Shown: piece by piece, positions 1 through 8,806 of the stretch
Layout: the number at the start of each line of letters is the position of its first letter
Numbering within the stretch: the stretch's first letter is position 1
Origin: Thermoanaerobacter pseudethanolicus ATCC 33223
GTDB lineage: Bacteria > Bacillota > Thermoanaerobacteria > Thermoanaerobacterales > Thermoanaerobacteraceae
DNA: 64,000 nt
Assembly: GCF_000019085.1 (NCBI RefSeq)
Contig: NC_010321.1
Location: 372,001-436,000, forward strand
Reading direction: 5' to 3'
Notes under the pieces: generated by a model
What the model was told of the DNA's origin: nothing
The model's input: only the letters and a program-made list of their open reading frames with translations
The model's database searches: none
Program-made: the position numbers and the translations under genes

Positions 1-2
1 TC

Positions 3-560
3 GTAGATCAAGCTTCTGTTGCGATAACCAATGCTAAACGATATTATGAAGTCACCAAAAAATCTATTACTGATCCTTTAACAAAGACTTATAATAGAAG
101 ATATTTTAATGATGCATTAATGGAAAATATTATGAGGGCAGATGAGACTAGTGAGCCTGTGAGCCTTATAATGTTTGATTTGGATAATTTTAAACTGATA
201 AATGATACTTATGGCCATTTAGTTGGAGATGAAGTACTTAAGGAAGTGGCAAAACGGATAAAAAACAATGTGAGAAGTGATGATATTGTAGCGCGATTTG
301 GTGGAGAAGAATTTGCAGTGATTTTGCCGAAACTTACTGCAGAACAAGCCTATATGATTGCAGAGAGGATAAGAAATGAAGTATCATCAAGGCCAATTAG
401 GACAGATAAAGGAGATATATATGTAACCATAACGGGTGGAGTAGCAGATTATCCGGAAAAGGCTGATTCTGCAGAAAAACTTATAAGCCATGCAGATAGA
501 GCTTTATATGCAGGTGGCAAAAGTAAAGGAAGAAACAAAATTGCCATATATGAAGTGTGA
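3..560 (+). CDS. GGDEF diguanylate cyclase, C-terminal part (5' end cut by window)
   Basis: The reading frame is open from the first bases of the window, so the gene starts upstream. The visible protein begins with the end of what looks like a GAF or similar sensor domain (VDQASVAITNAKRYY), then a complete GGDEF domain: the entry motif DPLTKTYNRR, the substrate region FDLDNFKLINDTYGH, and the active-site loop RFGGEEF coded near position 300. The GGEEF variant is catalytically competent in known cyclases, so c-di-GMP synthesis from two GTP is likely. I see no RxxD product-inhibition site directly upstream of GGEEF. The stop is followed by an intrinsic terminator, so the gene ends its transcription unit. 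The sensory input cannot be judged from this fragment. Confidence 0.9.
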   Translation, partial: VDQASVAITNAKRYYEVTKKSITDPLTKTYNRRYFNDALMENIMRADETSEPVSLIMFDLDNFKLINDTYGHLVGDEVLKEVAKRIKNNVRSDDIVARFGGEEFAVILPKLTAEQAYMIAERIRNEVSSRPIRTDKGDIYVTITGGVADYPEKADSAEKLISHADRALYAGGKSKGRNKIAIYEV

Positions 561-573
561 AAAAGGCCTAAAG

Positions 574-610
574 AAAAGACTGGGAGAATATTTTCCTGGT
601 CTTTTTTGTT
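574..610 (+). terminator. Intrinsic terminator after the GGDEF gene
   Basis: A stem AAAAGACTGGGA / TTCCTGGTCTTTT, containing G-U pairs, is followed by a T-run. It lies 14 bases after the stop codon. Confidence 0.75.
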
Positions 611-641
611 TTATCTCTTGATTTGAATAATTAATAAAGTT

Positions 642-653
642 TTACCACATTAA
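642..653 (+). promoter_or_regulatory. Half-site matching the PTS operator palindrome
   Basis: TTACCACATTAA repeats one arm of the palindrome at 746-766. It lies about 30 bases upstream of the -35 element of the PTS regulator gene, a position typical for activator binding. Binding by the adjacent PRD regulator is inferred. Confidence 0.45.
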
Positions 654-682
654 TAAGGCATAAAAAGTTACACTTAAATTCC

Positions 683-710
683 TTGAAAATAAACGTTTTT
701 TAGGTATAAT
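683..710 (+). promoter_or_regulatory. Promoter of the PTS operon
   Basis: TTGAAA (683-688) and TATAAT (705-710) are separated by 16 bases, a good vegetative sigma-A promoter. Transcription would start near 717 and include the palindrome at 746-766 in the leader. Confidence 0.75.
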
Positions 711-745
711 ATTAATCGAAAGCTGAAATAAATTTGTTAATATAG

Positions 746-766
746 TTACCACATTAAATGTGGTAA
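746..766 (+). promoter_or_regulatory. Perfect 21-bp palindrome, candidate PTS operator
   Basis: The arms TTACCACATT and AATGTGGTAA are perfectly complementary around a central A. The site lies in the leader of the PTS regulator gene, 15 bases before its start codon, and one arm recurs at 642. It could be an operator for the regulator (autoregulation or activation) or a leader hairpin next to the ribosome binding site. Confidence 0.6.
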
Positions 767-780
767 AAGGGTGATTAATT

Positions 781-2739
781 ATGGATAGGATACTTGAGAT
801 TATAAATATGCTTTTAAATAGCGAACAGCCACTTACGGTTGATTATATCGCAAATACACTGAAAGTATCGAATAAAACAATAAGGAATGATTTAAAAAAA
901 GCTGAAGAATTTGTACAACAAAAAGGCGTAAAAATTATCAAAAAACCAAGAGTAGGTATTGTACTAGAGGGGCCTAGAAATAAAAAGCTTGAGCTTGTTG
1001 ATGAGATTAAAAAGAGTTTAGACTTTGAAGAACCTTTTTCGCCTGAAGCAAGAAAAAACTACATTTTAAAGCGATTGTTTATGAGTAAAGGAAGTGTAAC
1101 TACAAAAGAACTAGCGGAGGAACTTTATGTAAGTAGGGTTACAATACACAAAGACTTACAAAGTGTTGAAAAATGGCTTAACAAATTTAATCTAAAACTT
1201 CTAAAAAAACCTAACTATGGCATTGAAGTGGTAGGCGATGAAGAGAATTGGCGAAATGCAGTGGCAAGCTTAATTGTTTCAACTAAAGAACAAAAAGAAT
1301 TAAAAGAATTTTTATATAATGATTACACTGGTAGGATAGATTATAGAACATTAATGCAATTAAGGGAACTTTTTGATATTGATTACAAGCAACTTGAAAA
1401 AATAGTTAGTAATGCTGAATCAAAACTCAAATTTAGATTTTCGGATGAGGCTTTTATAAGTTTGGTTATACATGTAGCTATTTCTATCGAAAGACTAAAG
1501 CATAAAAAAGATGTTAAATTATCAAAGGCGGTCTTAAATAATCTAAAGCAAAAAGATGAATATGTAATAGCTCAACAGATGGCGAAAGAGATAGAAGCGA
1601 AATTTAATGTAGTTCTTCCTGAATCAGAAATAGGATATATTGTATTGCATATCATTGGTACTAAAATGCAGCAAAATAAAATTGAAGATGTGAATTTAGA
1701 GTTGGAAGATGAAGAAAGTATTGAGCTAGCGGTTATTATGTCAAAAGAAATTATAAATATTGCTGAAAGGGCATTATCTCTTGATTTAAGCAATGATAAG
1801 CAATTGTTAAATGGTTTGATACTACATTTAAGACCAACTATAAATAGGCTTAAGTATGGTTTAACACTAAGAAATCCACTATTAAACGATATTAAAGAGA
1901 ATTATCCTGAAATATATGGGGTTGCATGGATGACAAGTGTTGTGTTTGAGAAGTATTTAGGTAAAAAAGTTGCAGAAGAGGAAATAGGTTATATTGCACT
2001 ACATTTAGGTGCTGCAGTTGAACGAGCTAAAAAACCACTTAAAGCCCTGGTTGTTTGTACAACTGGCATTGGAACAGCACAACTTCTTGCGGCAAGGCTT
2101 GAGAAATCTTTTAAACAGATAGAAATAAAAGACATAGTTTCTTCTGTTTCGCTACATGAGAGCATCTTAAATGACATAGATATAGTTATCTCTACTGTAC
2201 CTATTGAGATAAATAAACCTTTTATAAATATAAGTCCTTTATTAACTCAAAATGATATAAAGCGGCTTGATGAATTTATACAGGCTCTAAATAAAAGATC
2301 TAATTTAATCGATACGCAGTTACTTGATGTTGACGGTATTTACCTAAAAAAAGAAGATTTATTAAATAAGGTATGTATGGAGTTGCATAAAAAAGGATAT
2401 GTAAAGGAGGAATATATTCAAGATGTTATAACCAGAGAAAAAATAGCTTCTACTGCTATAGGAAATGGTATTGCAATTCCACATGGTTTACCAGAACATG
2501 TTAATAAATCAGTTTTTACAGTGGTAAGACTAAAAAATCCTATAGCTTGGGATGAAGAAAAGGTAGATATGTTATTTATGATATCTTTAACTCAAAGTGA
2601 TATAGCAAAATCCAGGTATATATTTAGAAAATTATATAATAAACTTGAATCACCGGAATTTGTAGAAAATATAAAAAAAGCGAAAAGCAGAGAGGAAATT
2701 ATAAAGTTATTGGAGGTAGTTTATAATGCTGATAAATAA
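781..2739 (+). CDS. PRD-containing transcriptional activator of a PTS operon (MtlR/LicR type)
   Basis: This 652-residue protein has the full layout of PTS-controlled activators. It has an N-terminal HTH (about residues 4-60), a second HTH (about 87-145), PRD1 (about 185-295) with conserved His231 and His290, PRD2 (about 305-415) with His349 and His408, an EIIB-like domain with Cys426 in VVCTTGIGTAQ, and an EIIA-like domain with His568 in GNGIAIPHGL. All expected phosphorylation residues are present. In this family HPr/EI-dependent phosphorylation of the PRDs and the EIIB/EIIA-like domains reports sugar availability and energy state. It is the first gene of the operon and overlaps the EIIA gene by 14 bases, so it is likely autoregulated. 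The exact sugar cannot be read from the sequence; mannitol or another fructose-family substrate are candidates. Confidence 0.9.
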   Translation: MDRILEIINMLLNSEQPLTVDYIANTLKVSNKTIRNDLKKAEEFVQQKGVKIIKKPRVGIVLEGPRNKKLELVDEIKKSLDFEEPFSPEARKNYILKRLFMSKGSVTTKELAEELYVSRVTIHKDLQSVEKWLNKFNLKLLKKPNYGIEVVGDEENWRNAVASLIVSTKEQKELKEFLYNDYTGRIDYRTLMQLRELFDIDYKQLEKIVSNAESKLKFRFSDEAFISLVIHVAISIERLKHKKDVKLSKAVLNNLKQKDEYVIAQQMAKEIEAKFNVVLPESEIGYIVLHIIGTKMQQNKIEDVNLELEDEESIELAVIMSKEIINIAERALSLDLSNDKQLLNGLILHLRPTINRLKYGLTLRNPLLNDIKENYPEIYGVAWMTSVVFEKYLGKKVAEEEIGYIALHLGAAVERAKKPLKALVVCTTGIGTAQLLAARLEKSFKQIEIKDIVSSVSLHESILNDIDIVISTVPIEINKPFINISPLLTQNDIKRLDEFIQALNKRSNLIDTQLLDVDGIYLKKEDLLNKVCMELHKKGYVKEEYIQDVITREKIASTAIGNGIAIPHGLPEHVNKSVFTVVRLKNPIAWDEEKVDMLFMISLTQSDIAKSRYIFRKLYNKLESPEFVENIKKAKSREEIIKLLEVVYNADK

Positions 2740-3175
2740 AAATCTTGTCACACTAAATCTTGAGGCAAAAAACAAAGAAGAGGCAATTATAAAATTGGCG
2801 GAATTAGCGCAAAAAGAAGGGAAAATAACTTCTGTAGAGGAGTATGCGAGAAGTGTGCTTGATAGAGAAAAAGCATATACAACGGGGGTGGGGAATGGAA
2901 TCGCAATACCACATGGAAAATCAAAAGCTGTAAAGGAGGCGATGATAGTATTTGGTAAAACAACTGATGGAATAGAATGGGATTCATTAGATGGCAAACC
3001 TGTCAATTTAATTTTTCTCTTAGGGGTGCCTGAAGAAAATGTGGATAATGTTCATCTTAAGATATTGTCACAGTTATCACGAAAATTAATGAATGATAGT
3101 TTTATTGAAATGCTAAAAAAAGCAGTAACTGTCGAGGAAATTTTAAATGCTTTAAGTGATATCCAAGTAAGTTAA
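2726..3175 (+). CDS. PTS EIIA component, fructose/mannitol family
   Basis: This cytoplasmic protein of 149 residues passes phosphate from HPr to the EIIB subunit. The phosphorylation site is His63 in GVGNGIAIPHGKS. Length and motif fit a single-domain EIIA of the Fru/Mtl superfamily. The ATG lies 14 bases inside the regulator gene and is preceded by TTGGAGGT, so the two genes are translationally coupled. EIIC and EIIB follow, so the three permease functions are separate proteins rather than one fused polypeptide. Confidence 0.92.
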   Translation: MLINKNLVTLNLEAKNKEEAIIKLAELAQKEGKITSVEEYARSVLDREKAYTTGVGNGIAIPHGKSKAVKEAMIVFGKTTDGIEWDSLDGKPVNLIFLLGVPEENVDNVHLKILSQLSRKLMNDSFIEMLKKAVTVEEILNALSDIQVS

Positions 3176-3216
3176 AAATAAACAAAAATAAAATCGATAA
3201 GGAGGATAAAAATACG

Positions 3217-4263
3217 ATGAAGGAAGAATTAAAAAGGATTAGAGAATATTTAATGACAGGCGTATCTTACATGATACCTATAGTTGTCATAGGTGGTGTT
3301 TTAATAGCTTTTTCAATTGCATTAAGTGGTGTGCAGGCGGGTAAAGGTGCAGTTGTTACAAATCCAGTGTTAAAAAGTATGATGGATATTGGTACAGCTT
3401 CTTTTTCAATGATGGTGCCAGTTCTTGCAGGATTTATAGCTTTTGGAATAGCTGATAGACCTGGACTTGCTCCTGGACTTGTTGGTGGAGTACTTGCAAA
3501 CCAGTTGAAGGCAGGTTTTTTAGGTGGAATTATTGCAGGTTTTATCGCAGGATATGTTGCAAGGTGGATAAAGAGTTGGAGAGTTCCTAAGAATTTAAGA
3601 CCTATAATGCCAATTTTTGTAATCCCGTTGTTATCAGCACTTATTGTAGGTTTTCTTATGATATATATACTCGGTAATCCTATAAGCAGTGCAATGACAG
3701 CTATGACAAATTGGTTAAAATCCATGAGTACAGGAAATGCTGTGATTTTAGCAATGATAATGGGTGCGATGATAGCTTTTGATATGGGGGGGCCTGTAAA
3801 CAAAGTTGCATTCTTATTTGCTGCAGCAATGATAGGAGAAGGCGTATATACAATTATGGGACCAGTAGCAGTAGCAATATGCATTCCCCCGCTTGGGATG
3901 GGTGTTGCTACATTGTTAGCACCCAACAAGTACACTAAAGCAGAAAAGGAAGCAGGGTATGGTGCACTTGCAATGGGGATGATTGGTATCACAGAAGGTG
4001 CTATACCTTTTGCTGCAGCCGATCCATTAAGAGTAATACCATCTATAATGGTAGGCTCATCTATAGGTGCTGCGATAGCAGCAATAGGGAAGGTTGGAGA
4101 CCATGCACCACATGGTGGACCTATTGTGTTACCAGTTGTAGATAATAAAATCATGTTTATAGTAGCTGTACTAATAGGTATTGCGGTTACTGCATTAATG
4201 GTAAATGCATTAAAAAAACCTGTTATTGAAGAAGTTGAAGATGAAAGTGAAGTTGCTGAGTAA
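3217..4263 (+). CDS. PTS EIIC membrane permease, fructose family
   Basis: This 348-residue integral membrane protein forms the sugar channel and substrate-binding site. It carries two signature motifs of fructose-type EIIC proteins, FDMGGPVNK (about residues 188-196) and GITEGAIPFA (257-266). There are roughly eight to nine hydrophobic segments, beginning near residue 15. The C terminus is short and acidic (EEVEDESEVAE), and no EIIA or EIIB domain is fused. An AAGGAGG site precedes the ATG. The gene lies between EIIA and EIIB in one operon. The substrate is not resolvable; fructose, mannose-like sugars or 2-O-mannosyl-glycerate-like compounds are all used by relatives. Confidence 0.92.
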   Translation: MKEELKRIREYLMTGVSYMIPIVVIGGVLIAFSIALSGVQAGKGAVVTNPVLKSMMDIGTASFSMMVPVLAGFIAFGIADRPGLAPGLVGGVLANQLKAGFLGGIIAGFIAGYVARWIKSWRVPKNLRPIMPIFVIPLLSALIVGFLMIYILGNPISSAMTAMTNWLKSMSTGNAVILAMIMGAMIAFDMGGPVNKVAFLFAAAMIGEGVYTIMGPVAVAICIPPLGMGVATLLAPNKYTKAEKEAGYGALAMGMIGITEGAIPFAAADPLRVIPSIMVGSSIGAAIAAIGKVGDHAPHGGPIVLPVVDNKIMFIVAVLIGIAVTALMVNALKKPVIEEVEDESEVAE

Positions 4264-4327
4264 AACTAAAAATAGTTTCAAGATTATGTAAATAATTTAC
4301 AAAATTTTATAGAAAGAGGGATGGAAT

Positions 4328-4639
4328 ATGAAAATAGTTGCAGTTACAGCTTGTCCTACAGGTATTGCTCATACCTATATGGCGGCTGAAGCATTAGAGA
4401 ATGCAGCAAAAAAACTTGGGCACAAAATTAAAGTTGAAACGCAAGGTTCAATTGGCATAGAGAATAAAATAACTCAGAAGGAAGTTGATGAAGCAGATCT
4501 TGTTATTTTCGCAGCAGATGTAGCAGTTAAAGAAGAATCTCGATTTAAAGATAAGCCCATCTATAAAGTTGAAGCTCAAAAAGCTATAAAAAACGCTAAA
4601 GCTGTTATTGAAGAAGCATTAAAATTGGTTAATAAATAA
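4328..4639 (+). CDS. PTS EIIB component, fructose family
   Basis: This small cytoplasmic protein of 103 residues receives phosphate from EIIA on Cys9 (VTACPTGIAHTYMAAE, the invariant fructose EIIB loop) and donates it to the sugar during EIIC transport. It is a stand-alone domain of normal length. It follows the EIIC gene after a 64-base gap with its own AGAGGGATGGA ribosome binding site, and a strong terminator ends the operon after it. Confidence 0.93.
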   Translation: MKIVAVTACPTGIAHTYMAAEALENAAKKLGHKIKVETQGSIGIENKITQKEVDEADLVIFAADVAVKEESRFKDKPIYKVEAQKAIKNAKAVIEEALKLVNK

Positions 4640-4655
4640 AGAACTGGTTGCTGAG

Positions 4656-4690
4656 TCAGGAAAGGGATTGCCTTTCCTGATTTTGCTTTT
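4656..4690 (+). terminator. Terminator of the PTS operon
   Basis: A perfect 10-bp stem TCAGGAAAGG / CCTTTCCTGA with a GATTG loop is followed by TTTTGCTTTT. It separates the sugar-specific operon from ptsI. Confidence 0.88.
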
Positions 4691-4754
4691 GCGGCTATCT
4701 AAAAAATGATTTGTCAAATTTGCTTTATTTTTTTATTTTATTATTGTGCAAAAG

Positions 4755-4785
4755 TTTCACACTGGGACGAAAACTATGTTATAAT
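4755..4785 (+). promoter_or_regulatory. Promoter of ptsI
   Basis: TATAAT (4780-4785) is preceded by TG in the extended -10 arrangement (TGTTATAAT). The -35 region is weak (TTTCAC, 4755-4760). An imperfect TTGTG...CACAC dyad at 4744-4762 overlaps the -35 region. Confidence 0.65.
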
Positions 4786-4819
4786 AGACGTTAGAACTAA
4801 TTTTAAGGAGGGTTAACAA

Positions 4820-6541
4820 ATGCTAAAAGGAGTTGCGGCATCCCCAGGGATAGCGATTGGGAAGGTTTTCTTATATACTAAAGAAAAAGCAGAAATCAAC
4901 ATGAAAAACATAGATGAATCAAAAGTAGAGTACGAAATTGAAAGGTTTAAGAAAGCTTTAGAAGTGACGAAGGAGCAAATACAAAAAATTAAAGAAGATG
5001 CATTGAAAGAATTTGGGAAGGATAAGGCAGAAATTTTTGAGGCACATTTAATGCTAGCAAGTGACCCCGAACTTATTGAAGGGGTAGAAAACATGATAAA
5101 GACTGAACTTATAACTGCTGATAATGCTGTAAATAAAGTGATTGAACAAAATGCTTCTGTAATGGAGAGTCTAGATGATGAATATTTAAAAGAAAGAGCT
5201 GCAGATTTAAGAGATGTTGGAAGCCGTATAATAAATAACCTTTTAGGAGTAAAAAACACCAGCCTTTCTGAACTTGATGAACAAGTGATAATCATAGCCA
5301 AAGATTTAACCCCTTCTGATACCGCAACCATGAAAAAAGAAATGGTTTTGGGGTTTGCTACAGATATAGGTGGAAGAACTTCTCATACAGCTATAATGGC
5401 TCGTTCCCTAGAAATTCCTGCTGTAGTAGGATTGGGTAATGTTACCACCCAAGTTAATAATGGAAATACCGTAATAGTGGATGGGTTGGAAGGGGTTGTC
5501 ATTGTAAATCCTGACGAAAGTACAATGAACGAGTATAAAACTAAAAAAGAGAATTATGATAAAAAGGTGGAGAAATTAAAGAAATTAAAAGATTTGCCTG
5601 CAATAACTCCCGATGGCAAAAAAGTCATGTTAGCGGCAAATATAGGAACTCCAAAAGATGTAAAAAGTGCACTGGCCAATGGAGCAGAAGGGGTTGGACT
5701 TTTTAGAACTGAATTCTTATACATGGATAGAACTACTCTTCCTACAGAAGAAGAGCAATTTGAAGCCTACAAAGAAGTTGCAGAAAAAATGGAAGGCCGG
5801 CCTGTTACTATAAGAACCTTAGATATAGGCGGAGATAAAGAGCTTCCTTATCTTGATATGCCTAAAGAGATGAATCCTTTTTTGGGATATAGGGCTATAA
5901 GGCTTTGCTTGGATAAGACAGACATATTTAAGACCCAATTACGAGCAATTTTAAGAGCAAGTGCTTATGGAAATATTCACATAATGTATCCTATGATATC
6001 TTCTATAGAAGATGTGAGAAAAGCAAATATCGTTTTAAACGAAGTAAAAGCTGAGCTTGATAAAGAAGGCATAAAATATGACAAAAACATAAAAGTAGGT
6101 ATAATGGTAGAAATACCTTCTGCTGCAGTGACTGCAGACATATTAGCTAAAGAAGTGGACTTCTTTAGCATAGGAACTAATGACTTGTGCCAGTACACTC
6201 TCGCTGTTGACAGAATGAATGAACATGTAAAAGATTATTATCAGCCATTTAATCCAGCTATTTTAAGGCTTATAAAGTTTGTGATTGATGCGGCTCACAA
6301 AGAAGGAAAATTTGCAGCCATGTGCGGTGAAATGGCAGGAGATCCTTTAGCTACAGTTATATTGTTAGGACTTGGCTTAGACGAGTTTTCTATGAGTGCA
6401 ACTTCTATACCTACAGTTAAAAATATCATCAGAAATGTGGAATATGAAAGAGCAAAAGAAATAGCGGAAAGGGTGCTAAATATTGCTGAGGCAGAAAAGA
6501 TACAAAAAATGATGGAGGACATAATTAAAGACATTGAGTAA
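4820..6541 (+). CDS. ptsI: PTS enzyme I (phosphoenolpyruvate-protein phosphotransferase)
   Basis: Enzyme I takes phosphate from phosphoenolpyruvate and passes it to HPr, feeding all PTS permeases, including the one encoded just upstream. The 573-residue protein shows the N-terminal HPr-binding/swivel part with active His189 (GGRTSHTAIMARS) and the C-terminal PEP-binding barrel with GLFRTEFL (about 293-300), TLDIGGDKELPY (about 333-344) and acid/base Cys502 (MCGEMAGD). Length and residue numbering coincide with the enzyme I known from Thermoanaerobacter. The ATG has an AAGGAGGG site. It has its own promoter and terminator. ptsH (HPr) is not in the window, so EI and HPr are unlinked here or ptsH lies outside. 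Confidence 0.97.
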   Translation: MLKGVAASPGIAIGKVFLYTKEKAEINMKNIDESKVEYEIERFKKALEVTKEQIQKIKEDALKEFGKDKAEIFEAHLMLASDPELIEGVENMIKTELITADNAVNKVIEQNASVMESLDDEYLKERAADLRDVGSRIINNLLGVKNTSLSELDEQVIIIAKDLTPSDTATMKKEMVLGFATDIGGRTSHTAIMARSLEIPAVVGLGNVTTQVNNGNTVIVDGLEGVVIVNPDESTMNEYKTKKENYDKKVEKLKKLKDLPAITPDGKKVMLAANIGTPKDVKSALANGAEGVGLFRTEFLYMDRTTLPTEEEQFEAYKEVAEKMEGRPVTIRTLDIGGDKELPYLDMPKEMNPFLGYRAIRLCLDKTDIFKTQLRAILRASAYGNIHIMYPMISSIEDVRKANIVLNEVKAELDKEGIKYDKNIKVGIMVEIPSAAVTADILAKEVDFFSIGTNDLCQYTLAVDRMNEHVKDYYQPFNPAILRLIKFVIDAAHKEGKFAAMCGEMAGDPLATVILLGLGLDEFSMSATSIPTVKNIIRNVEYERAKEIAERVLNIAEAEKIQKMMEDIIKDIE

Positions 6542-6570
6542 ATCTCTGGCTTTTGCCAGAGATTTTTTAT
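6542..6570 (+). terminator. Terminator after ptsI
   Basis: The perfect 9-bp stem ATCTCTGGC / GCCAGAGAT with a TTTT loop is followed by a T-run directly after the stop codon. Confidence 0.92.
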
Positions 6571-6660
6571 TAAAAAAATATCAAAAAAAATAAAGGAAAA
6601 TTTCAAAATGTATAGAATAATAATATTAAAGATTATTTGCGATAAGATAGGGGGATATGT

Positions 6661-8700
6661 ATGAAGGATTACAAAACTAATCAAATAAGAAATGTAGGAT
6701 TGGTTTCCCACGGTGGAGCCGGTAAAACTACATTAACTGAGGCATTCCTTTTCAACACAAAAGTCATTGATAGAATGGGGCGCGTAGAAAATGGCACTAC
6801 TGTATCTGACTATGACCCAGAGGAAATTGCCAGGCAGATATCTATTTCCACATCAGTAATTCCAGTGGAGTGGAGAGAGTGTAAAATTAATATATTAGAT
6901 ATGCCAGGGTATTTTGATTTCTTTGGAGAAGTTGTAAGTGGCTTGCGGGTTGTAGACAGTGTTATAATACCTGTGTGTGCTGCTTCTGGTGTAGAAGTTG
7001 GAACTGAAAAAGTGTTTAATATGGCTAAAAAGAATAAGTTGCCTATTATATTTTTTATTAACAAAATGGATAGAGAAAATGCAGATTATTTTAAAACATT
7101 AAATCAATTGATGGAGAAATTTGGTAATAAGGTTATTCCTTTGACATTTCCTATTGGAAGCGAACAAAGTTTTAAAGGCTATGTAGATGTTCTTACTCAA
7201 AAAGCATACGTTTACGATGAAAAAGGGGTAAAGGAGACAGAAGTACCGGCAGATTTGATGGATAAAGTTTTATCGGCCAAAGAGGAATTGATTGAGAACA
7301 TTGCTGAAAACGATGAAACTTTAATGGAAAAGTACTTTGGAGGAGAAGAATTTACACAAGAAGAAATGAAAGAAGGAATCAAAAACAGCATAAGAATTGG
7401 AGAGTTAATGCCTGTTTTATGCGGTTCAAGCCTTAAAAATATTGGAACAGATAAATTATTAGATGCTATTGTGGAATTTTTGCCATCACCTCTGGATATA
7501 GAAAGAGAAAAAGCTAGTGAAAATGGACCAGTAGCCGCATTTGTATTTAAAACTATAGCAGATCCTTATGTGGGCAGACTATCTATTTTTAAGGTTGTAT
7601 CAGGTACTCTAACTTCTGATTCTACACTACTTAATTCAAATAAGCAGATGCAAGAAAAAATAAGCCAGCTTTACATTTTAAGAGGGAAAAAGCAGATGCC
7701 TGTATCTAAGTTAGTAGCAGGAGATATAGGAGCAGTTGCAAAGCTTCAATATACCATGACAGGAGATACTTTATGTGACCCTTCTAAACTTGTGACATTA
7801 GCACCTATCGATTTCCCACAGCCTACACTTTCACTTGCTATTGAACCTAAATCCAAAGGGGATGAGGAGAAAATTAGCAATGGGCTCCAAAGGTTGCAAG
7901 AGGAAGATCCGACTTTTAAAGTTGAAAAAAATTTAGAGACGGGTCAGATGATAGTTTACGGAATGGGAGAGCAGCATATAGAAGTAATTTCTAAAAAGTT
8001 GATGAACAAGTTTGGAGTAGAATGCACCTTGACAGACCCAATTGTACCCTATAGAGAGACGATAAAGGGTAAAGTCAAAGTAGAAGGAAAGCATAAAAAG
8101 CAGACAGGTGGACATGGACAATATGGTCATGTGTGGATTGAATTTGAGCCAAATCCCAACAGTGAATTTGAGTTTGAAGATAAAATCTTTGGTGGAGCTG
8201 TTCCTAAACAATATATTCCAGCAGTAGAAAAAGGCTTGAGAGAAAGTATGAAAGAAGGTGTGCTTGCTCGTTATCCTGTTGTAAACATTAAAGCTACTTT
8301 GGTAGATGGTTCCTACCATCCTGTTGATTCTTCTGAAATGGCTTTCAAAATTGCTGCATCTCTTGCTTTTAAAAAGGGAATGGAACAAGCAAATCCAGTT
8401 CTTTTAGAACCTATTATGAGAGTAGAAGTGGTGGTACCTGAAGAATACATGGGAGATATCATTGGGGATTTGAATAAGAGAAGAGGAAGAATTTTAGGCA
8501 TGGAGTCAAAAGACAATTTAGAAGTAATCACAGCAGAAGTGCCTTTGGCTGAAATGAATAGATATGCGACAGATTTAAGGTCTTTGACACAAGCAAGAGG
8601 AGACTTCAAAATGACTTTTGCAAGATATGAAGAAGCTCCACCTAATGTGGCACAAAAGATAATAGAAGAAAGGAAGAAATTAAAAGAAAAAGAAGAATAA
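6661..8700 (+). CDS. EF-G-like translation GTPase (EF-G paralogue)
   Basis: This 679-residue protein aligns over its whole length with EF-G but is clearly a paralogue of fusA at 43426. The P-loop is HGGAGKTT (residues 17-24) and the G4 motif NKMD (134-137). The G3 motif reads DMPGYFDF (80-87), so the catalytic histidine of translational GTPases is replaced by Tyr84. Domain IV keeps TGGHGQYGHVWIEFEP, and domain V keeps [12 protein letters not shown] and the GDLNKRRGRI loop. The role of such EF-G-like proteins is not settled; ribosome recycling, stress translation or regulation are possibilities. The gene stands alone between two terminators with a GGGGG ribosome binding site. Confidence 0.9.
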   Translation: MKDYKTNQIRNVGLVSHGGAGKTTLTEAFLFNTKVIDRMGRVENGTTVSDYDPEEIARQISISTSVIPVEWRECKINILDMPGYFDFFGEVVSGLRVVDSVIIPVCAASGVEVGTEKVFNMAKKNKLPIIFFINKMDRENADYFKTLNQLMEKFGNKVIPLTFPIGSEQSFKGYVDVLTQKAYVYDEKGVKETEVPADLMDKVLSAKEELIENIAENDETLMEKYFGGEEFTQEEMKEGIKNSIRIGELMPVLCGSSLKNIGTDKLLDAIVEFLPSPLDIEREKASENGPVAAFVFKTIADPYVGRLSIFKVVSGTLTSDSTLLNSNKQMQEKISQLYILRGKKQMPVSKLVAGDIGAVAKLQYTMTGDTLCDPSKLVTLAPIDFPQPTLSLAIEPKSKGDEEKISNGLQRLQEEDPTFKVEKNLETGQMIVYGMGEQHIEVISKKLMNKFGVECTLTDPIVPYRETIKGKVKVEGKHKKQTGGHGQYGHVWIEFEPNPNSEFEFEDKIFGGAVPKQYIPAVEKGLRESMKEGVLARYPVVNIKATLVDGSYHPVDSSEMAFKIAASLAFKKGMEQANPVLLEPIMRVEVVVPEEYMGDIIGDLNKRRGRILGMESKDNLEVITAEVPLAEMNRYATDLRSLTQARGDFKMTFARYEEAPPNVAQKIIEERKKLKEKEE

Positions 8701-8725
8701 GCCTGCTTTTGCAGGCTTTATTTTT
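8701..8725 (+). terminator. Terminator after the EF-G paralogue
   Basis: An AGCCTGC / GCAGGCT stem with a TTTT loop is followed by TTATTTTT immediately after the stop codon. Confidence 0.88.
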
Positions 8726-8763
8726 ATTGCAGCTAATAACTTTTTTCTAAAAAATATTTAAGT

Positions 8764-8769
8764 TATAAT
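8764..8769 (+). promoter_or_regulatory. Promoter -10 element of the malic enzyme gene
   Basis: TATAAT lies 38 bases upstream of the ATG. The expected -35 window (8741-8746) is only TTTTTT, so the promoter is weak by sequence or activator-dependent. Confidence 0.5.
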
Positions 8770-8806
8770 ATAAGAAAACACGGGTATTAGAGGAGGACTT
8801 TATGAA

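Noticed and set aside
3267..4154. 295-codon antisense frame over the PTS EIIC gene
   Set aside because: Composition is a mirror of a hydrophobic membrane protein, with no start signals; the + strand EIIC has clear family motifs.
4744..4762. TTGTG...CACAC dyad at the ptsI promoter as a Rex site
   Set aside because: The spacing is one base longer than the Rex consensus and the arms are imperfect, so it cannot be claimed as a redox operator.
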